A stretch of DNA of 64,000 nt. Origin: Propionibacterium sp. (GTDB taxonomy: Bacteria; Actinomycetota; Actinomycetes; Propionibacteriales; Propionibacteriaceae). Positions within the stretch are counted from its first letter, which is position 1. The number at the start of each line of letters is the position of its first letter. Both the position numbers and the translations under genes were made by a program. Under the pieces are notes generated by a model, which did no database searches, was not told the DNA's origin, and was given only the letters and a program-made list of their open reading frames with translations. Location: positions 186,001 to 250,000 of the forward strand of contig JAAYVB010000025.1 of NCBI GenBank assembly GCA_012517405.1, read 5' to 3'. Positions 8,971-18,668 of the stretch are shown here, in pieces.

Positions 8971-9000
8971 AGATGGCGCGCCATCGGCGGCGTGCCATCT
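8971..9000. promoter_or_regulatory. Nested inverted repeats upstream of cimA (possible operator or leader hairpin)
   Basis: AGATGGC at 8971-8977 is mirrored by GCCATCT at 8994-9000, and the 12-bp perfect palindrome ATGGCGCGCCAT (8973-8984) sits inside. This lies 22-51 bp upstream of the cimA start. It could be a regulator site or a hairpin in the leader; no poly-T follows, so it is not an obvious attenuator. Confidence 0.35.
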
Positions 9001-9075
9001 TCAATCGTCCCTATCCAGAGGGCTCATTCCAAACTGGTCTCGCCGGTTGGGACGCCCGGCTCAGCCCGCACCGGG

Positions 9076-10158
9076 TCAGCAGACCTGCTGCATCCAGCCG
9101 TGGCTGTCGGCGATCCGCCCGTACTGGATGTCGAGCAGATGATTGCGCAGCGGGATCGTGTGGGTCGCCTTGTCGACGTCGATGATGTACTCGCCGGACT
9201 CGTTCTTGAGCGAACGGATCGGAGTGATGACCGCGGCGGTGCCGCAGGCGAACAGCTCGCGGATCGCGCCGGTCGTGATGCCGGTGGTAACTTCTTCGAG
9301 GCTGATGGGCCGCTCGATCGGCTTCAGACCAAGGTCGGGGGCAACGGTCAGCAGCGAGTCGCGGGTCACGCCGGGCAGGATGTTGCCGTTGAGCTCCGGG
9401 GTGATCAGTTCGTCGTCGGCGGTGATCATGAAGAAGTTCATGCCACCGAGTTCTTCGATCCAGCGCTTGGACGCAGCGTCCACGAACAGCACCTGGCTGC
9501 AACCCTGCGCGTAGGCCAGCTCCTGGGGCAGCAGGGACGCGGCGTAGTTGCCGCCGCACTTGGCCGAACCGGTGCCGCCGGTGGCAACCCGGCTGTACTC
9601 GGTGGAGATCCAGATGTCGACCGGCGCGACGCCACCGGCGAAGTAGGAGCCGACCGGGCTCGCGATGACCACGTAGAGCACCGAATGCGCCGGACGCACC
9701 CCGAGGAAGTTCTCGCTGGCCATCATGAACGGACGCAGATACAGGCTCTGCTCGGCTCCTCCGGGAACCCAGCGGGCATCCAGAGCCGTCAGCTGCCGGA
9801 CGCTGGTGATGAAGTCCTCGGCGGGCAGCGCCGGCAGCGCGAGCCGATGTGCCGAATTCTCGAAACGCTTGGCGTTGGCCTCGGGCCGGAACAGCCACAC
9901 CGACCCGTCCGCGTGCCGGTAGGCCTTGAGGCCCTCGAAGATCTCCTGCGCATAGTGATAGACAGCGCTGGCCGGCTCCATGGAGATCTGGGCGTAGTCG
10001 GTCAGGCGGTCATTGTGCCAGCCCTCCTCCACGGTCCAGCTGGCCACGCTCATGTGATCGGTGAAGTACTGGCCGAATCCCGGATCGTCCCAGACTCCCT
10101 CGATCACGTCATCGCCCAGGAAGCTCGGATTATCAGGAAAATCGAATGACAGCGCCAT
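9076..10158 (-). CDS. ilvE: Branched-chain amino acid aminotransferase
   Basis: 360 residues from the ATG at 10158; the frame stays open far upstream but that part is antisense to leuB. PLP enzyme of fold type IV that interconverts Val, Leu, Ile and their 2-oxo acids using glutamate. The PLP lysine is K200 in the motif [11 protein letters not shown], the phosphate-binding [10 protein letters not shown] stretch is near the C-terminus, and [14 protein letters not shown] matches the bacterial BCAT class. There is no Shine-Dalgarno; TAAGGT (10166-10171) lies seven bases before the ATG, implying a leaderless mRNA. It is divergent from leuB with only 102 bp between starts. Confidence 0.95.
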   Translation of the reverse strand: MALSFDFPDNPSFLGDDVIEGVWDDPGFGQYFTDHMSVASWTVEEGWHNDRLTDYAQISMEPASAVYHYAQEIFEGLKAYRHADGSVWLFRPEANAKRFENSAHRLALPALPAEDFITSVRQLTALDARWVPGGAEQSLYLRPFMMASENFLGVRPAHSVLYVVIASPVGSYFAGGVAPVDIWISTEYSRVATGGTGSAKCGGNYAASLLPQELAYAQGCSQVLFVDAASKRWIEELGGMNFFMITADDELITPELNGNILPGVTRDSLLTVAPDLGLKPIERPISLEEVTTGITTGAIRELFACGTAAVITPIRSLKNESGEYIIDVDKATHTIPLRNHLLDIQYGRIADSHGWMQQVC

Positions 10159-10260
10159 GCGGTCAACCTTAGTAGCGACTCCGCGGAATCTGCCCACAGG
10201 GGCACATCGTGGTCTGAGATCACCGGGCCGGATCTCGGACCGGCCGTTAGAGTTCGAGAC

Positions 10261-11322
10261 ATGACTGCTGAGACTCTGCGTCCGACCATTGCCGTGATTC
10301 CCGGGGACGGTATCGGTCCCGAAGTCGTCGCCGAGGCCCTCAAGGTGCTGAAGACCGCGGTGGGTGAGCACACCTTCGAGTTCCGCCACTACGATCTGGG
10401 CGCCGACCACTGGCTGGCGACCGGTGAGGTCCTCAATGACGAGACCCTCGCCGAGCTCGCCGAGGCGCAGGCGATCATTCTCGGCGCGGTGGGCGCGGCG
10501 CCGGGCAGCACCACGATCCCCAGCGGTCTGCTGGAGCGCGGGCTGCTGCTGCGGCTGCGGTTCGCCTTCGACCAAGACGTCAACCTGCGCCCGTCGAAGA
10601 TGTATCCGGGCGTGGCCAGCCCCCTGTCGGACGCAGTCCTCGACCAGGGCCTGGCCGATTTCGTCGTGGTGCGCGAAGGCACCGAGGGACTGTATGCGGG
10701 CAATGGCGGCACGCTGCGCCACGGCACCGCCAATGAGGTGGCCACCGAGGTGAGCGTCAACACGGCCATGGGGGTCGAGCGCGTGGTGCGTTACGCCTTC
10801 GACCTGGCGACGCGTCGCCGGGGTCATCTGACGATGGTTCACAAGCACAACGTGCTGGTCAACGCCGGGGGCCTGTGGAAGCGGATCTTCGCCGAGGTCG
10901 CCGCCGAGTACCCGAGCGTGACCACCGACTATCTGCATGTGGACGCCGCGACGATTCACCTGGTCACCAACCCGACCCGATTCGACGTCGTGGTGACCGA
11001 CAATCTGTTCGGCGACATCCTGACCGATGAGGCCGCCGCGATCACCGGCGGTATCGGCCTGGCGCCGAGCGCGAACATCAATACCTCGCGCACCTTCCCC
11101 TCGATGTTCGAGCCGGTGCACGGATCTGCCCCTGACATCGCCGGCCTGGGCATCGCCGACCCGACCGCCGCCATCTCGTCGATGGCGCTGCTGCTGGATC
11201 ACCTGGGCGCCCACGAAGCGGCTTCCCGAATCGAGGCCGCGGTGACCGCGGACATCATCGATCGGGGCACCACGAAGCGCTCCACCACCCAGATCGGGGA
11301 TGCGATCGCCGCGCTCGTGTGA
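10261..11322 (+). CDS. leuB: 3-isopropylmalate dehydrogenase
   Basis: 351 residues, NAD-dependent oxidative decarboxylation of 3-isopropylmalate to 4-methyl-2-oxopentanoate in leucine synthesis. It has the N-terminal [13 protein letters not shown], the substrate-binding arginine region [17 protein letters not shown], and the metal/NAD signature [19 protein letters not shown]. Relatives include tartrate and homoisocitrate dehydrogenases, but spacing and neighbours favour LeuB. The start lacks a Shine-Dalgarno; TAGAGT (10248-10253) is seven bases before the ATG (leaderless). leuA, leuC and leuD are not in the window. Ends 12 bp from the convergent DUF3152 gene. Confidence 0.95.
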   Translation: MTAETLRPTIAVIPGDGIGPEVVAEALKVLKTAVGEHTFEFRHYDLGADHWLATGEVLNDETLAELAEAQAIILGAVGAAPGSTTIPSGLLERGLLLRLRFAFDQDVNLRPSKMYPGVASPLSDAVLDQGLADFVVVREGTEGLYAGNGGTLRHGTANEVATEVSVNTAMGVERVVRYAFDLATRRRGHLTMVHKHNVLVNAGGLWKRIFAEVAAEYPSVTTDYLHVDAATIHLVTNPTRFDVVVTDNLFGDILTDEAAAITGGIGLAPSANINTSRTFPSMFEPVHGSAPDIAGLGIADPTAAISSMALLLDHLGAHEAASRIEAAVTADIIDRGTTKRSTTQIGDAIAALV

Positions 11323-11334
11323 GGACGGCAGCCG

Positions 11335-12120
11335 TCAGCCGTTCTTTTCTCCGGTGACATCGGGCCAGGGGTTCGGCTCGCAGCCATTCAAGGTGATGCT
11401 CTGCTGCTGCATGACCGGGGACGCAGAACCGGCCGCAGGGCAGGTCACATGGCCGAAGCCGAGATAGTGACCGACCTCGTGGTTGATCATGTAGGCGCGG
11501 TAGTCGTCCAGCAGATAGCCGTTCCAGGTGGGCGTGGCGAACCACCAACGGTCGACGTTGAGGAAGACCTGATTGCCCACCCGGCAGCTCCAGGTGCCCC
11601 CCGTGTCCAACGCGCCACAACCGATGTCGACGGTGGGCGGCGAACTCAGGTTGAGGGCGAAGTCGGCCGCTGAGGCGTCGGCAACCAGATGGAAGGCGAC
11701 ACCGCGATAGCCGACCCAGCCGCGCGGTGAATCCAGGACCTGCTGAACGTACCCGGCCACCTCGTTCGCGTCCAGACCGGTGCTCGTCTCGACGTGCACC
11801 ACATAGGTGCGAACATCTGGCTGCTGAGTGGCCGGTGCAATGTCCACGGTGTTGGTGGTGAACTCGCCGCTCGCCGCGATGCCGGAGTGCTTCATCCCGT
11901 CCGGATCGACCTCGGCCGGGGTGGGCCCGATCGCATTGAGGGAGCCCGGCGCCTGCTCGGCGGTCGGCTCGCTGCCGGCCGGGGTGGTCTCCACCACGGC
12001 GGACGTATCGACCGATGACGGCTCTGCCGTGTCCGTCGCCGCGCCGTCGCCTCCCGATCCGCAGGCGCCCAGCAACACCACTGCCGCCACCACCAGCCCC
12101 GACCATCTGCGCAACGCCAT
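11335..12120 (-). CDS. DUF3152 lipoprotein with a zincin-type HExxH motif
   Basis: 261-residue predicted lipoprotein: signal peptide ending in the lipobox LLGAC with the lipidated cysteine at Cys20, then a Thr/Ser/Glu-rich spacer to about residue 95, then the DUF3152 domain. The domain contains HEVGHYLGFGH at 214-224, which matches the extended HExxHxxGxxH zinc site of metzincin proteases, and four cysteines nearby that may form disulfides outside the cell. The family is actinobacterial and its substrate is unknown; a secreted protease is inference from the motif. TAGCGT (12127-12132) lies six bases before the ATG, so it is probably leaderless. Confidence 0.82.
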   Translation of the reverse strand: MALRRWSGLVVAAVVLLGACGSGGDGAATDTAEPSSVDTSAVVETTPAGSEPTAEQAPGSLNAIGPTPAEVDPDGMKHSGIAASGEFTTNTVDIAPATQQPDVRTYVVHVETSTGLDANEVAGYVQQVLDSPRGWVGYRGVAFHLVADASAADFALNLSSPPTVDIGCGALDTGGTWSCRVGNQVFLNVDRWWFATPTWNGYLLDDYRAYMINHEVGHYLGFGHVTCPAAGSASPVMQQQSITLNGCEPNPWPDVTGEKNG

Positions 12121-12259
12121 GCCACCACGCTATCGCGGCCGGCCTGCTGCGCTCGAACGCCCCGAGTGCCACTGGGGTTCTCTATGCTCAATACTGAGCG
12201 AAAGCCACCGCGGCCGCGCTCGTGGGACCTGCTATCAATAATCAGAAAGGTGCCTCACC

Positions 12260-13426
12260 ATGGGCCTGATGGATAAACTCCGTGGCGAATTCGTCGATAT
12301 CATCGAGTGGCTAGAGGATTCGCGCACGCTACTGGCCTGGCGCTTCCCCCGCTATCAGAACGAGATCAAACAGGGCGCCCAGCTCATCGTCCGTGAGGGA
12401 CAGATCGCGATCTTCGTCTATCAGGGTCAGCTGGCCGACACCTTCGGCCCGGGCACCTACACCCTGAACACCCAGAACCTGCCACTGATGTCGACCCTGC
12501 AGGGCTGGCGCTACGGCTTCAACAGCCCGTTCCGTTCCGAGGTCTACTTCGTCAACACCCGCCCGGTCACCGATCTGCGCTGGGGCACCCCGACACCGAT
12601 CACGCTGCGCGATCCCGACTTCGGCATGGTCCAGGTGCGCGCCAACGGCCTGTGCATCGTGCGCGTGCAGAATCCGCCGCTGTTCCTGCGCACCGTCATC
12701 GGCACCGATTCCGCGGTCGACATCGACGAGGTCACCGAACTGATCCGTCGCGAGATCAGCCAGGCGCTGTCCGAGCTGGTGCTCGGCACCGGCGTCGGCG
12801 CGATCGATCTGCAGTCCCGCCAGACCGAGCTGTCGGGCAAGCTACGCGATGTCGTGGCCTCGCGGGTGGACGACGAGTTCGGGCTGGCCATCGACTCGAT
12901 CACGATGAATGTCTCGCTGCCCGATGAGATCACCCAGGCGATGACCCGCGGCGTGGCCCAAGGTGTCGAGGAGTCCGGACGCATGCGCCAGCTCGATGAT
13001 CTCGACAAGTACCAGCGGGTGCGCCAGATCGACGCCATGAACGCGGCCGCCGGCAACCCCGGCGGGGGCGCGATGGGCGACATGATGGGTGCCGGCATGG
13101 GCGTGGTGCTGGGCCAGCAGATGGCCAACCAGATGAACCAGCCCGCCCAGCAGCAGACCCCTCCCCCGCTGGTGCAAGACAGCCAGACCTTCCACATCGA
13201 GATCAATGGCGCCTCGGCCGGGCCGTACAACATCGGTCAGGTTCGCGAAATGGTCGCCAATGGGCAGCTGACCACCCACACCCTGGTCTGGAGCGCCGGA
13301 CTGGCAGGCTGGATGCCGGCCGGTCAGGTGCCTGCTCTGCTGGCCTTCTTCGTCTCCCCGCCGCCACTGCCCAGCCAGCCCGCTGCGACTCCGCCGGCAC
13401 CGCCGTCGAACCCGCAGGACGCCTGA
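12260..13426 (+). CDS. SPFH/Band 7 domain protein with C-terminal GYF_2 domain (YdjI-like)
   Basis: 388 residues. Residues about 1-250 form a soluble SPFH-type domain that starts with MGLMDKLRGEFVDIIEWLED and contains QIAIFVYQGQLADTFGPGTYTL, the family that was once labelled virion core protein. After a Gly/Met/Gln-rich linker (about 260-305), residues about 313-370 form a GYF_2 domain (GPYNIGQVREM...GWMPAGQVPAL), a predicted peptide-binding module. No membrane segment is seen, so it probably associates with the membrane through partners. AAAGGTG precedes the ATG. The zinc-ribbon membrane protein starts 6 bp after its stop, a pairing that suggests a common complex. Confidence 0.85.
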   Translation: MGLMDKLRGEFVDIIEWLEDSRTLLAWRFPRYQNEIKQGAQLIVREGQIAIFVYQGQLADTFGPGTYTLNTQNLPLMSTLQGWRYGFNSPFRSEVYFVNTRPVTDLRWGTPTPITLRDPDFGMVQVRANGLCIVRVQNPPLFLRTVIGTDSAVDIDEVTELIRREISQALSELVLGTGVGAIDLQSRQTELSGKLRDVVASRVDDEFGLAIDSITMNVSLPDEITQAMTRGVAQGVEESGRMRQLDDLDKYQRVRQIDAMNAAAGNPGGGAMGDMMGAGMGVVLGQQMANQMNQPAQQQTPPPLVQDSQTFHIEINGASAGPYNIGQVREMVANGQLTTHTLVWSAGLAGWMPAGQVPALLAFFVSPPPLPSQPAATPPAPPSNPQDA

Positions 13427-13432
13427 GTCTCC

Positions 13433-14674
13433 ATGTCGTCTCCTTCATTCCCGAGCGGGCCACCATCTCCGGGCAACGGCGGTGGGGGCCCGCGGTCCTC
13501 GGGACCCGATCCGTCCGGGAAGCCACCGTCGGACGATCAGCGCTCCGCTGATCCGGCGATCTTCCAGGTCACCGAGCAGACCCGCACCTATCCATGCCCG
13601 AACTGTGGCGGCGTGCTGGCCTTCGATGCCTCGGCCCAGGCGCTGAAATGCCCGCACTGCGGCAGCATCGTCGCGATCGATCCCGCTGTGGCCAAACCTG
13701 CCCGGATCGCCAAGCGGGAGTTGGCGCCGGCGATGGCCCAGCTGGCGGCGCAGCAGGCGAACGCCAAGACCAGGTTCTCCGGGGACAAGGAGATCGTCTG
13801 TCAAAGCTGCGGTGGGCGCACCGTCTTCACCGGGACGCTGACCGCGGTGCGCTGCCCCTACTGCAACACCGCGATTCAACGCGACGACGTGCAGGAGGCG
13901 CCGACCCGGCTGCGCGTCGACGGCATCCTGCCGTTGCGTATCGATACCCGGGACGCTCAGGCACGCATCGAGCAGTGGATCAACTCTCGCCGTTTCGCCC
14001 CGAATGCCTTCAAGAAGTACCGCGAGCTCGGCACCTTCAGCAGCATCTACTTGCCCTACTTCAGCTATGACGCAGCGGCCACCACGCGCTACACCGGCAT
14101 GCGCGGCATCCACCGCACCGAGACCTTCCGGGATTCCGAGGGCCGGACCCAGACCCGCATCGTCACCGACTGGTATCCGGCCAGCGGGGTGGTGGACAAC
14201 GTGTTCGAGGATGTCACCGGGCACGCGACCTACGGGCTGGACGATCAGAAGGTCACCGAACTCGAGCCCTGGCCGATGCAGTACACCCACCCGTATTCGC
14301 CCGAGTTCGTTGCGGGCCATCTCAGCCGCACCTACGACTGGGACGCCGAACAGGTCTTCCGGGAACGCACCGAGCCGCGGATGGAATCGGTGATCGATTC
14401 CACCATCCGCGCCGACATCGGCGGCAACGAGCAGCGCATCACCTCGCGCGACATCCGTTGGCGGGGCGTCCAGTTCAGCCAGCTGCTGCTACCGGTGTGG
14501 ATGCTGACGGTGACCTTCCAACAGAAGCCCTTCCAGGTGGCCATCAACGGTGTCACCGGCGAGGTGCAAGGACGCCGGCCGTGGAGCTGGGTGAAGATCA
14601 CGCTGGCCGTCATCGCGGTGCTGATCGTGATCTGCGTGATCTACTGGCTCTACGGAAGCTCCGGCGGCTCCTGA
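13433..14674 (+). CDS. Double zinc-ribbon protein with C-terminal membrane anchor (partner of the SPFH protein)
   Basis: 413 residues. A Pro/Ser/Gly-rich N-terminus is followed by two zinc ribbons: CPNCGG with CPHCGS (about residues 55-80) and CQSCGG with CPYCNT (about 122-145). Then comes a beta-rich domain with YLPYFSYDAAATTRYTG, and a single membrane helix at about 385-405 (KITLAVIAVLIVICVIYWLYG), leaving a short tail. Such proteins are sometimes mislabelled as PriA or superfamily II helicase because of the zinc fingers; no helicase motif is present. Its tight linkage to the SPFH gene suggests it anchors or recruits that protein to the membrane. Confidence 0.78.
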   Translation: MSSPSFPSGPPSPGNGGGGPRSSGPDPSGKPPSDDQRSADPAIFQVTEQTRTYPCPNCGGVLAFDASAQALKCPHCGSIVAIDPAVAKPARIAKRELAPAMAQLAAQQANAKTRFSGDKEIVCQSCGGRTVFTGTLTAVRCPYCNTAIQRDDVQEAPTRLRVDGILPLRIDTRDAQARIEQWINSRRFAPNAFKKYRELGTFSSIYLPYFSYDAAATTRYTGMRGIHRTETFRDSEGRTQTRIVTDWYPASGVVDNVFEDVTGHATYGLDDQKVTELEPWPMQYTHPYSPEFVAGHLSRTYDWDAEQVFRERTEPRMESVIDSTIRADIGGNEQRITSRDIRWRGVQFSQLLLPVWMLTVTFQQKPFQVAINGVTGEVQGRRPWSWVKITLAVIAVLIVICVIYWLYGSSGGS

Positions 14675-14766
14675 GGCTGGTCGGCCACCGCATCACAGAC
14701 GGCAACAGCCGGCGATCTGGAGAACAGATCGCCGGCTGCCTTGTTGATCGATCGGGGCCGGGGCGC

Positions 14767-16296
14767 TCAGATCTCGCCGCGGCTTGCCGCACCCGCGGTG
14801 CTGGTGCTGCCCGGCACGGCAGCGTCATCGCCGAGGTACTTGTTGCTGATCTTGGCCAGATCGATGCCGGTGGAGTCCTTCAGCAGCTGGAAGGTCTGCA
14901 CCACACCGTTGGTGACCTGCTTGGGCATCTCGCCCGCGCCGTCGGTGGAGATGACGGTCAGCGTGTCGATGTCGCCCATCGGGGCGGCGATCTTCTCGGC
15001 CAGGCTGGGCAGCACCGAGACCAGCATCTCGATGACTGCGGCCTCGTTGTAGCGTCCGTAGGCGTCGGCCTTCTTGTTCATGGCTTCGGCCTCGGCCTGA
15101 CCGGTGGCCAGGATGGCGGCGGCCTGCGCGTCACCTTCGGCCCGCAGTGCCTCCGACTCGGCGACACGGCGAGCCTTCTCGGCCTCGCCTCGCCTGGCGC
15201 CCTCGATGGCTTCCGCCTCGGCCAGCGCGGTGCGGCGGGATTTCTCACCGACACCGCTCAGTCGTGCCTTCTCGGCCTCGGCCTCTGCGCGGGCGATGGC
15301 TGCTGCCTTGTCGGCCTCGGCCTGGAAGATCGCGGCATTGCGGCGACCCTCGGCGTCGGCCTCGACCCGGTACCGTTCGGCGTCCGCCGGCTTGCGGACC
15401 TCGGTGTCGAGCTGGCGGTCCTTCAGCGCGGCCTGCCGCACGGCGACCTTCTCCTGCTCGGTCAGAATCGCCTGATCGCGGTCGGCTTGAGCGAGCGGAC
15501 CGGCGGCCGCGGCCTGAGCATTCGCAGCGTCGGTCTCGGCCTTGATCTCGGCCTGCTTCAGCAGCAGCTCACGCTCACGGATGGCGATCAACTGCTGGGC
15601 GTTGATGCGGGCCTGTTCGGCTTCCTGCCGCGACTCGGCCTCGGCGACCGCCGCGTGCTGCTGTACCTTGGCGGCTTCCGGGCGTCCCAGGTCGGTCAGG
15701 TAGGTGCCGGCATCGGTGATGTCCTGAATCTGGAAGGTGTCGAGTACCAGCCCCTGACCGGTAAGCGATGACTCCGACTCGTCGGCCACCCGCTGGGCGA
15801 AGGCGGCGCGGTCACGAATGATCTGCTCGACGCTCAGCGAGCCGACGATCGAACGCAGCGAGCCTGCCAGCGTTTCCTGGGTGAAGCCCTCGATCTCGTC
15901 CTGCTGGGTGAGGAAGCGCTGTGCTGCTGCCCGGATGGAGTCCTCGTTGCCGCCGACCTTGACCAGTGCGACGCCGTCGAGGTTCAGCTTGATGCCCTGC
16001 CCGGAGACGGCGCCACGGATCTGCACCATGATGCGCCGGCTCGACAGATCCAGGATGAACAATCGCTGAATGAACGGGACGACGAACACGCCGCCACCCA
16101 TGACGACCTTCTGACCCGACAGATCGGCGGAGATCTGGCCGGTCTCCGGATTGCGGACTTCTTTGCCTTTACGGCCGGTGACGATGAACGCTTCGTTAGG
16201 CCCCGCCACTTTGTACCTGCTGGCGACCAACAGGCCGATCAGCACCACCAGGACGACTAATCCGATGATTGCTATGACAAGAGGTGAGATTGGCAA
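14767..16296 (-). CDS. Flotillin family protein
   Basis: 509 residues: an N-terminal membrane hairpin/helix (residues about 5-27), an SPFH domain (about 28-200), then a long Ala/Glu-rich coiled-coil region (about 200-440) with the repeated EA/AEAE pattern of flotillins, and a C-terminal oligomerisation segment. Flotillins scaffold ordered membrane microdomains and organise membrane proteins. The start is TTG at 16296, preceded by AAGGAG at a good distance. The upstream gene on the same strand encodes an NfeD-type protein, the usual partner of bacterial flotillins. Confidence 0.92.
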   Translation of the reverse strand: MPISPLVIAIIGLVVLVVLIGLLVASRYKVAGPNEAFIVTGRKGKEVRNPETGQISADLSGQKVVMGGGVFVVPFIQRLFILDLSSRRIMVQIRGAVSGQGIKLNLDGVALVKVGGNEDSIRAAAQRFLTQQDEIEGFTQETLAGSLRSIVGSLSVEQIIRDRAAFAQRVADESESSLTGQGLVLDTFQIQDITDAGTYLTDLGRPEAAKVQQHAAVAEAESRQEAEQARINAQQLIAIRERELLLKQAEIKAETDAANAQAAAAGPLAQADRDQAILTEQEKVAVRQAALKDRQLDTEVRKPADAERYRVEADAEGRRNAAIFQAEADKAAAIARAEAEAEKARLSGVGEKSRRTALAEAEAIEGARRGEAEKARRVAESEALRAEGDAQAAAILATGQAEAEAMNKKADAYGRYNEAAVIEMLVSVLPSLAEKIAAPMGDIDTLTVISTDGAGEMPKQVTNGVVQTFQLLKDSTGIDLAKISNKYLGDDAAVPGSTSTAGAASRGEI

Positions 16297-16392
16297 GGCG
16301 GGCTCCTTCGCGTCGTGATCGTCAATGCTCGTCTGACATCAACCCTACCGGCCGGCGTTAACAGCGCAGGGCCCCGGGACCGTTCGGTCGCC

Positions 16393-16947
16393 TCACATAT
16401 CCAAGACGCCGGGTTGCCCGGCCGAACCCAGCGCGTCCACCGGCCGCACCTCCACCGACGTGGCCGACAGCGCTCCCGAAATCCACACTCGGGTGCCGGC
16501 ATCCAGCTCGACGGGGCCTTTGGCATTGAGCGTGTGGGTGTGACCGCCGTAGCGCAGCCTGATCTGGCCATAGCCGTTCTCGGGGATCGCGGTGATGACC
16601 AGCGCCTCGGCCCCGATCAGCGAGGCGGTGCTCGGTGCGACGTCGCTTCCCTGGCGACGCAGCAGCGCGGTCAGCTTGCCGGCTCCCCAGCCGAGCAGGG
16701 CACCGACGACCAGTCCGAGGACGATCGCCACCGGCATCAGGCCGGTCAGTTCCAGTCCGATCGCCCCGGCGAATCCGAAACCGCCGAGCAACCCGGCGAT
16801 GCCTGCTGTCGAGAAGACGTCAGCATCGAGGGCATTGAAACCTTCCAGGCCGTCCAGACCGAGCGCGCCGTCCAAGACGTCGCCGATCAGTAGCGCCAGC
16901 AGGAGCAACGCGATGCCGACTCCGCCGATCACGAAGAAAACAGTCAT
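16393..16947 (-). CDS. NfeD-like membrane protein (flotillin partner)
   Basis: 184 residues: an N-terminal helix, a hydrophobic region with about two more helices (45-95), and a C-terminal OB-fold-like domain (about 105-175) with the sequence SLIGAEALVITAIPENGYGQIRL that is typical of short NfeD proteins. It lacks the serine protease domain of long NfeD. A very strong AGGAGGTGA precedes the ATG at 16947. The flotillin gene follows 96 bp downstream, so the two form an NfeD-flotillin unit; the OB domain is thought to bind the flotillin assembly. Confidence 0.85.
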   Translation of the reverse strand: MTVFFVIGGVGIALLLLALLIGDVLDGALGLDGLEGFNALDADVFSTAGIAGLLGGFGFAGAIGLELTGLMPVAIVLGLVVGALLGWGAGKLTALLRRQGSDVAPSTASLIGAEALVITAIPENGYGQIRLRYGGHTHTLNAKGPVELDAGTRVWISGALSATSVEVRPVDALGSAGQPGVLDM

Positions 16948-17015
16948 CGTTCACCTCCTGTGTGCGCTGTTGAACCCATCCTATTGCCCGGCGCCGCATG
17001 CCCCCCGGGGACGGC

Positions 17016-17049
17016 GAAGGTGGCCCTCCCGAGGGGAAGGGCCACCTTC
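17016..17049 (-). terminator. Hairpin terminator downstream of ilvC
   Basis: Perfect 12-bp inverted repeat (17016-17027 with 17038-17049, 10-nt loop) starting 31 bp after the ilvC stop. No T-run follows on the minus strand, as in many actinobacterial terminators, so termination is inferred from stem strength and position before the NfeD gene. Confidence 0.65.
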
Positions 17050-17079
17050 GTGGTCGGATCAATCAGGGCATTGCGCCGA

Positions 17080-18123
<1,044 letters not shown>

Positions 18124-18143
18124 TTAGATTCTTCTTCTTGGCT

Positions 18144-18668
18144 TCAGCGTGCTGTCCGCAGGACACCACGGCTCTTCTCGTTGATGGACTTGTTGCCGCG
18201 GCTCAACGCGACCTCACCCGACTTCACCAATTCGATGATCCCATAGGGTTCGAGCATCGTGATGAGCGCATCCAATTTGTCGTCGCTACCGGTCGCCTCG
18301 ACGGTGATCGATTCGAAGCTAACGTCCACGGCCTTGCCGCGGAACAACCCGACCACATCGAGCACGGCGCTGCGATTGCGTTCGTTGCACCGCACCTTCA
18401 CCAGAATCAGCTGGCGTTGCACCGAATTCGGCTCCAATTCGATGACCTTGTAGACCTCGATCAGCTTGTTGAGCTGCTTGACCAGTTGCTCGAGGATCGT
18501 GACATCGTCCACCTCGGTGACCAGCGTGATCCTGGAGAGATCGTCGCGTTCGGTCGGGCCGACTGCCAGCGACTCGATGTTGAATCCGCGGCGGCTGAAC
18601 AGGCTCGCGACCCGGGCCAGCACGCCCGGCTGATCGCTGACCAGCACGCTCAGAGTGTGGTTGCTCAC
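18144..18668 (-). CDS. ilvN: Acetolactate synthase regulatory (small) subunit
   Basis: 174 residues from the GTG at 18668, chosen because GGGAGGAGG sits seven bases upstream and the start overlaps the ilvB stop (GTGA). The ATG at 18686 would lie inside ilvB. The N-terminal ACT domain reads [29 protein letters not shown], the valine-binding fold that gives feedback inhibition, followed by the C-terminal ALS_ss domain that activates the catalytic subunit. ilvC starts 35 bp downstream. Confidence 0.96.
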   Translation of the reverse strand: MSNHTLSVLVSDQPGVLARVASLFSRRGFNIESLAVGPTERDDLSRITLVTEVDDVTILEQLVKQLNKLIEVYKVIELEPNSVQRQLILVKVRCNERNRSAVLDVVGLFRGKAVDVSFESITVEATGSDDKLDALITMLEPYGIIELVKSGEVALSRGNKSINEKSRGVLRTAR

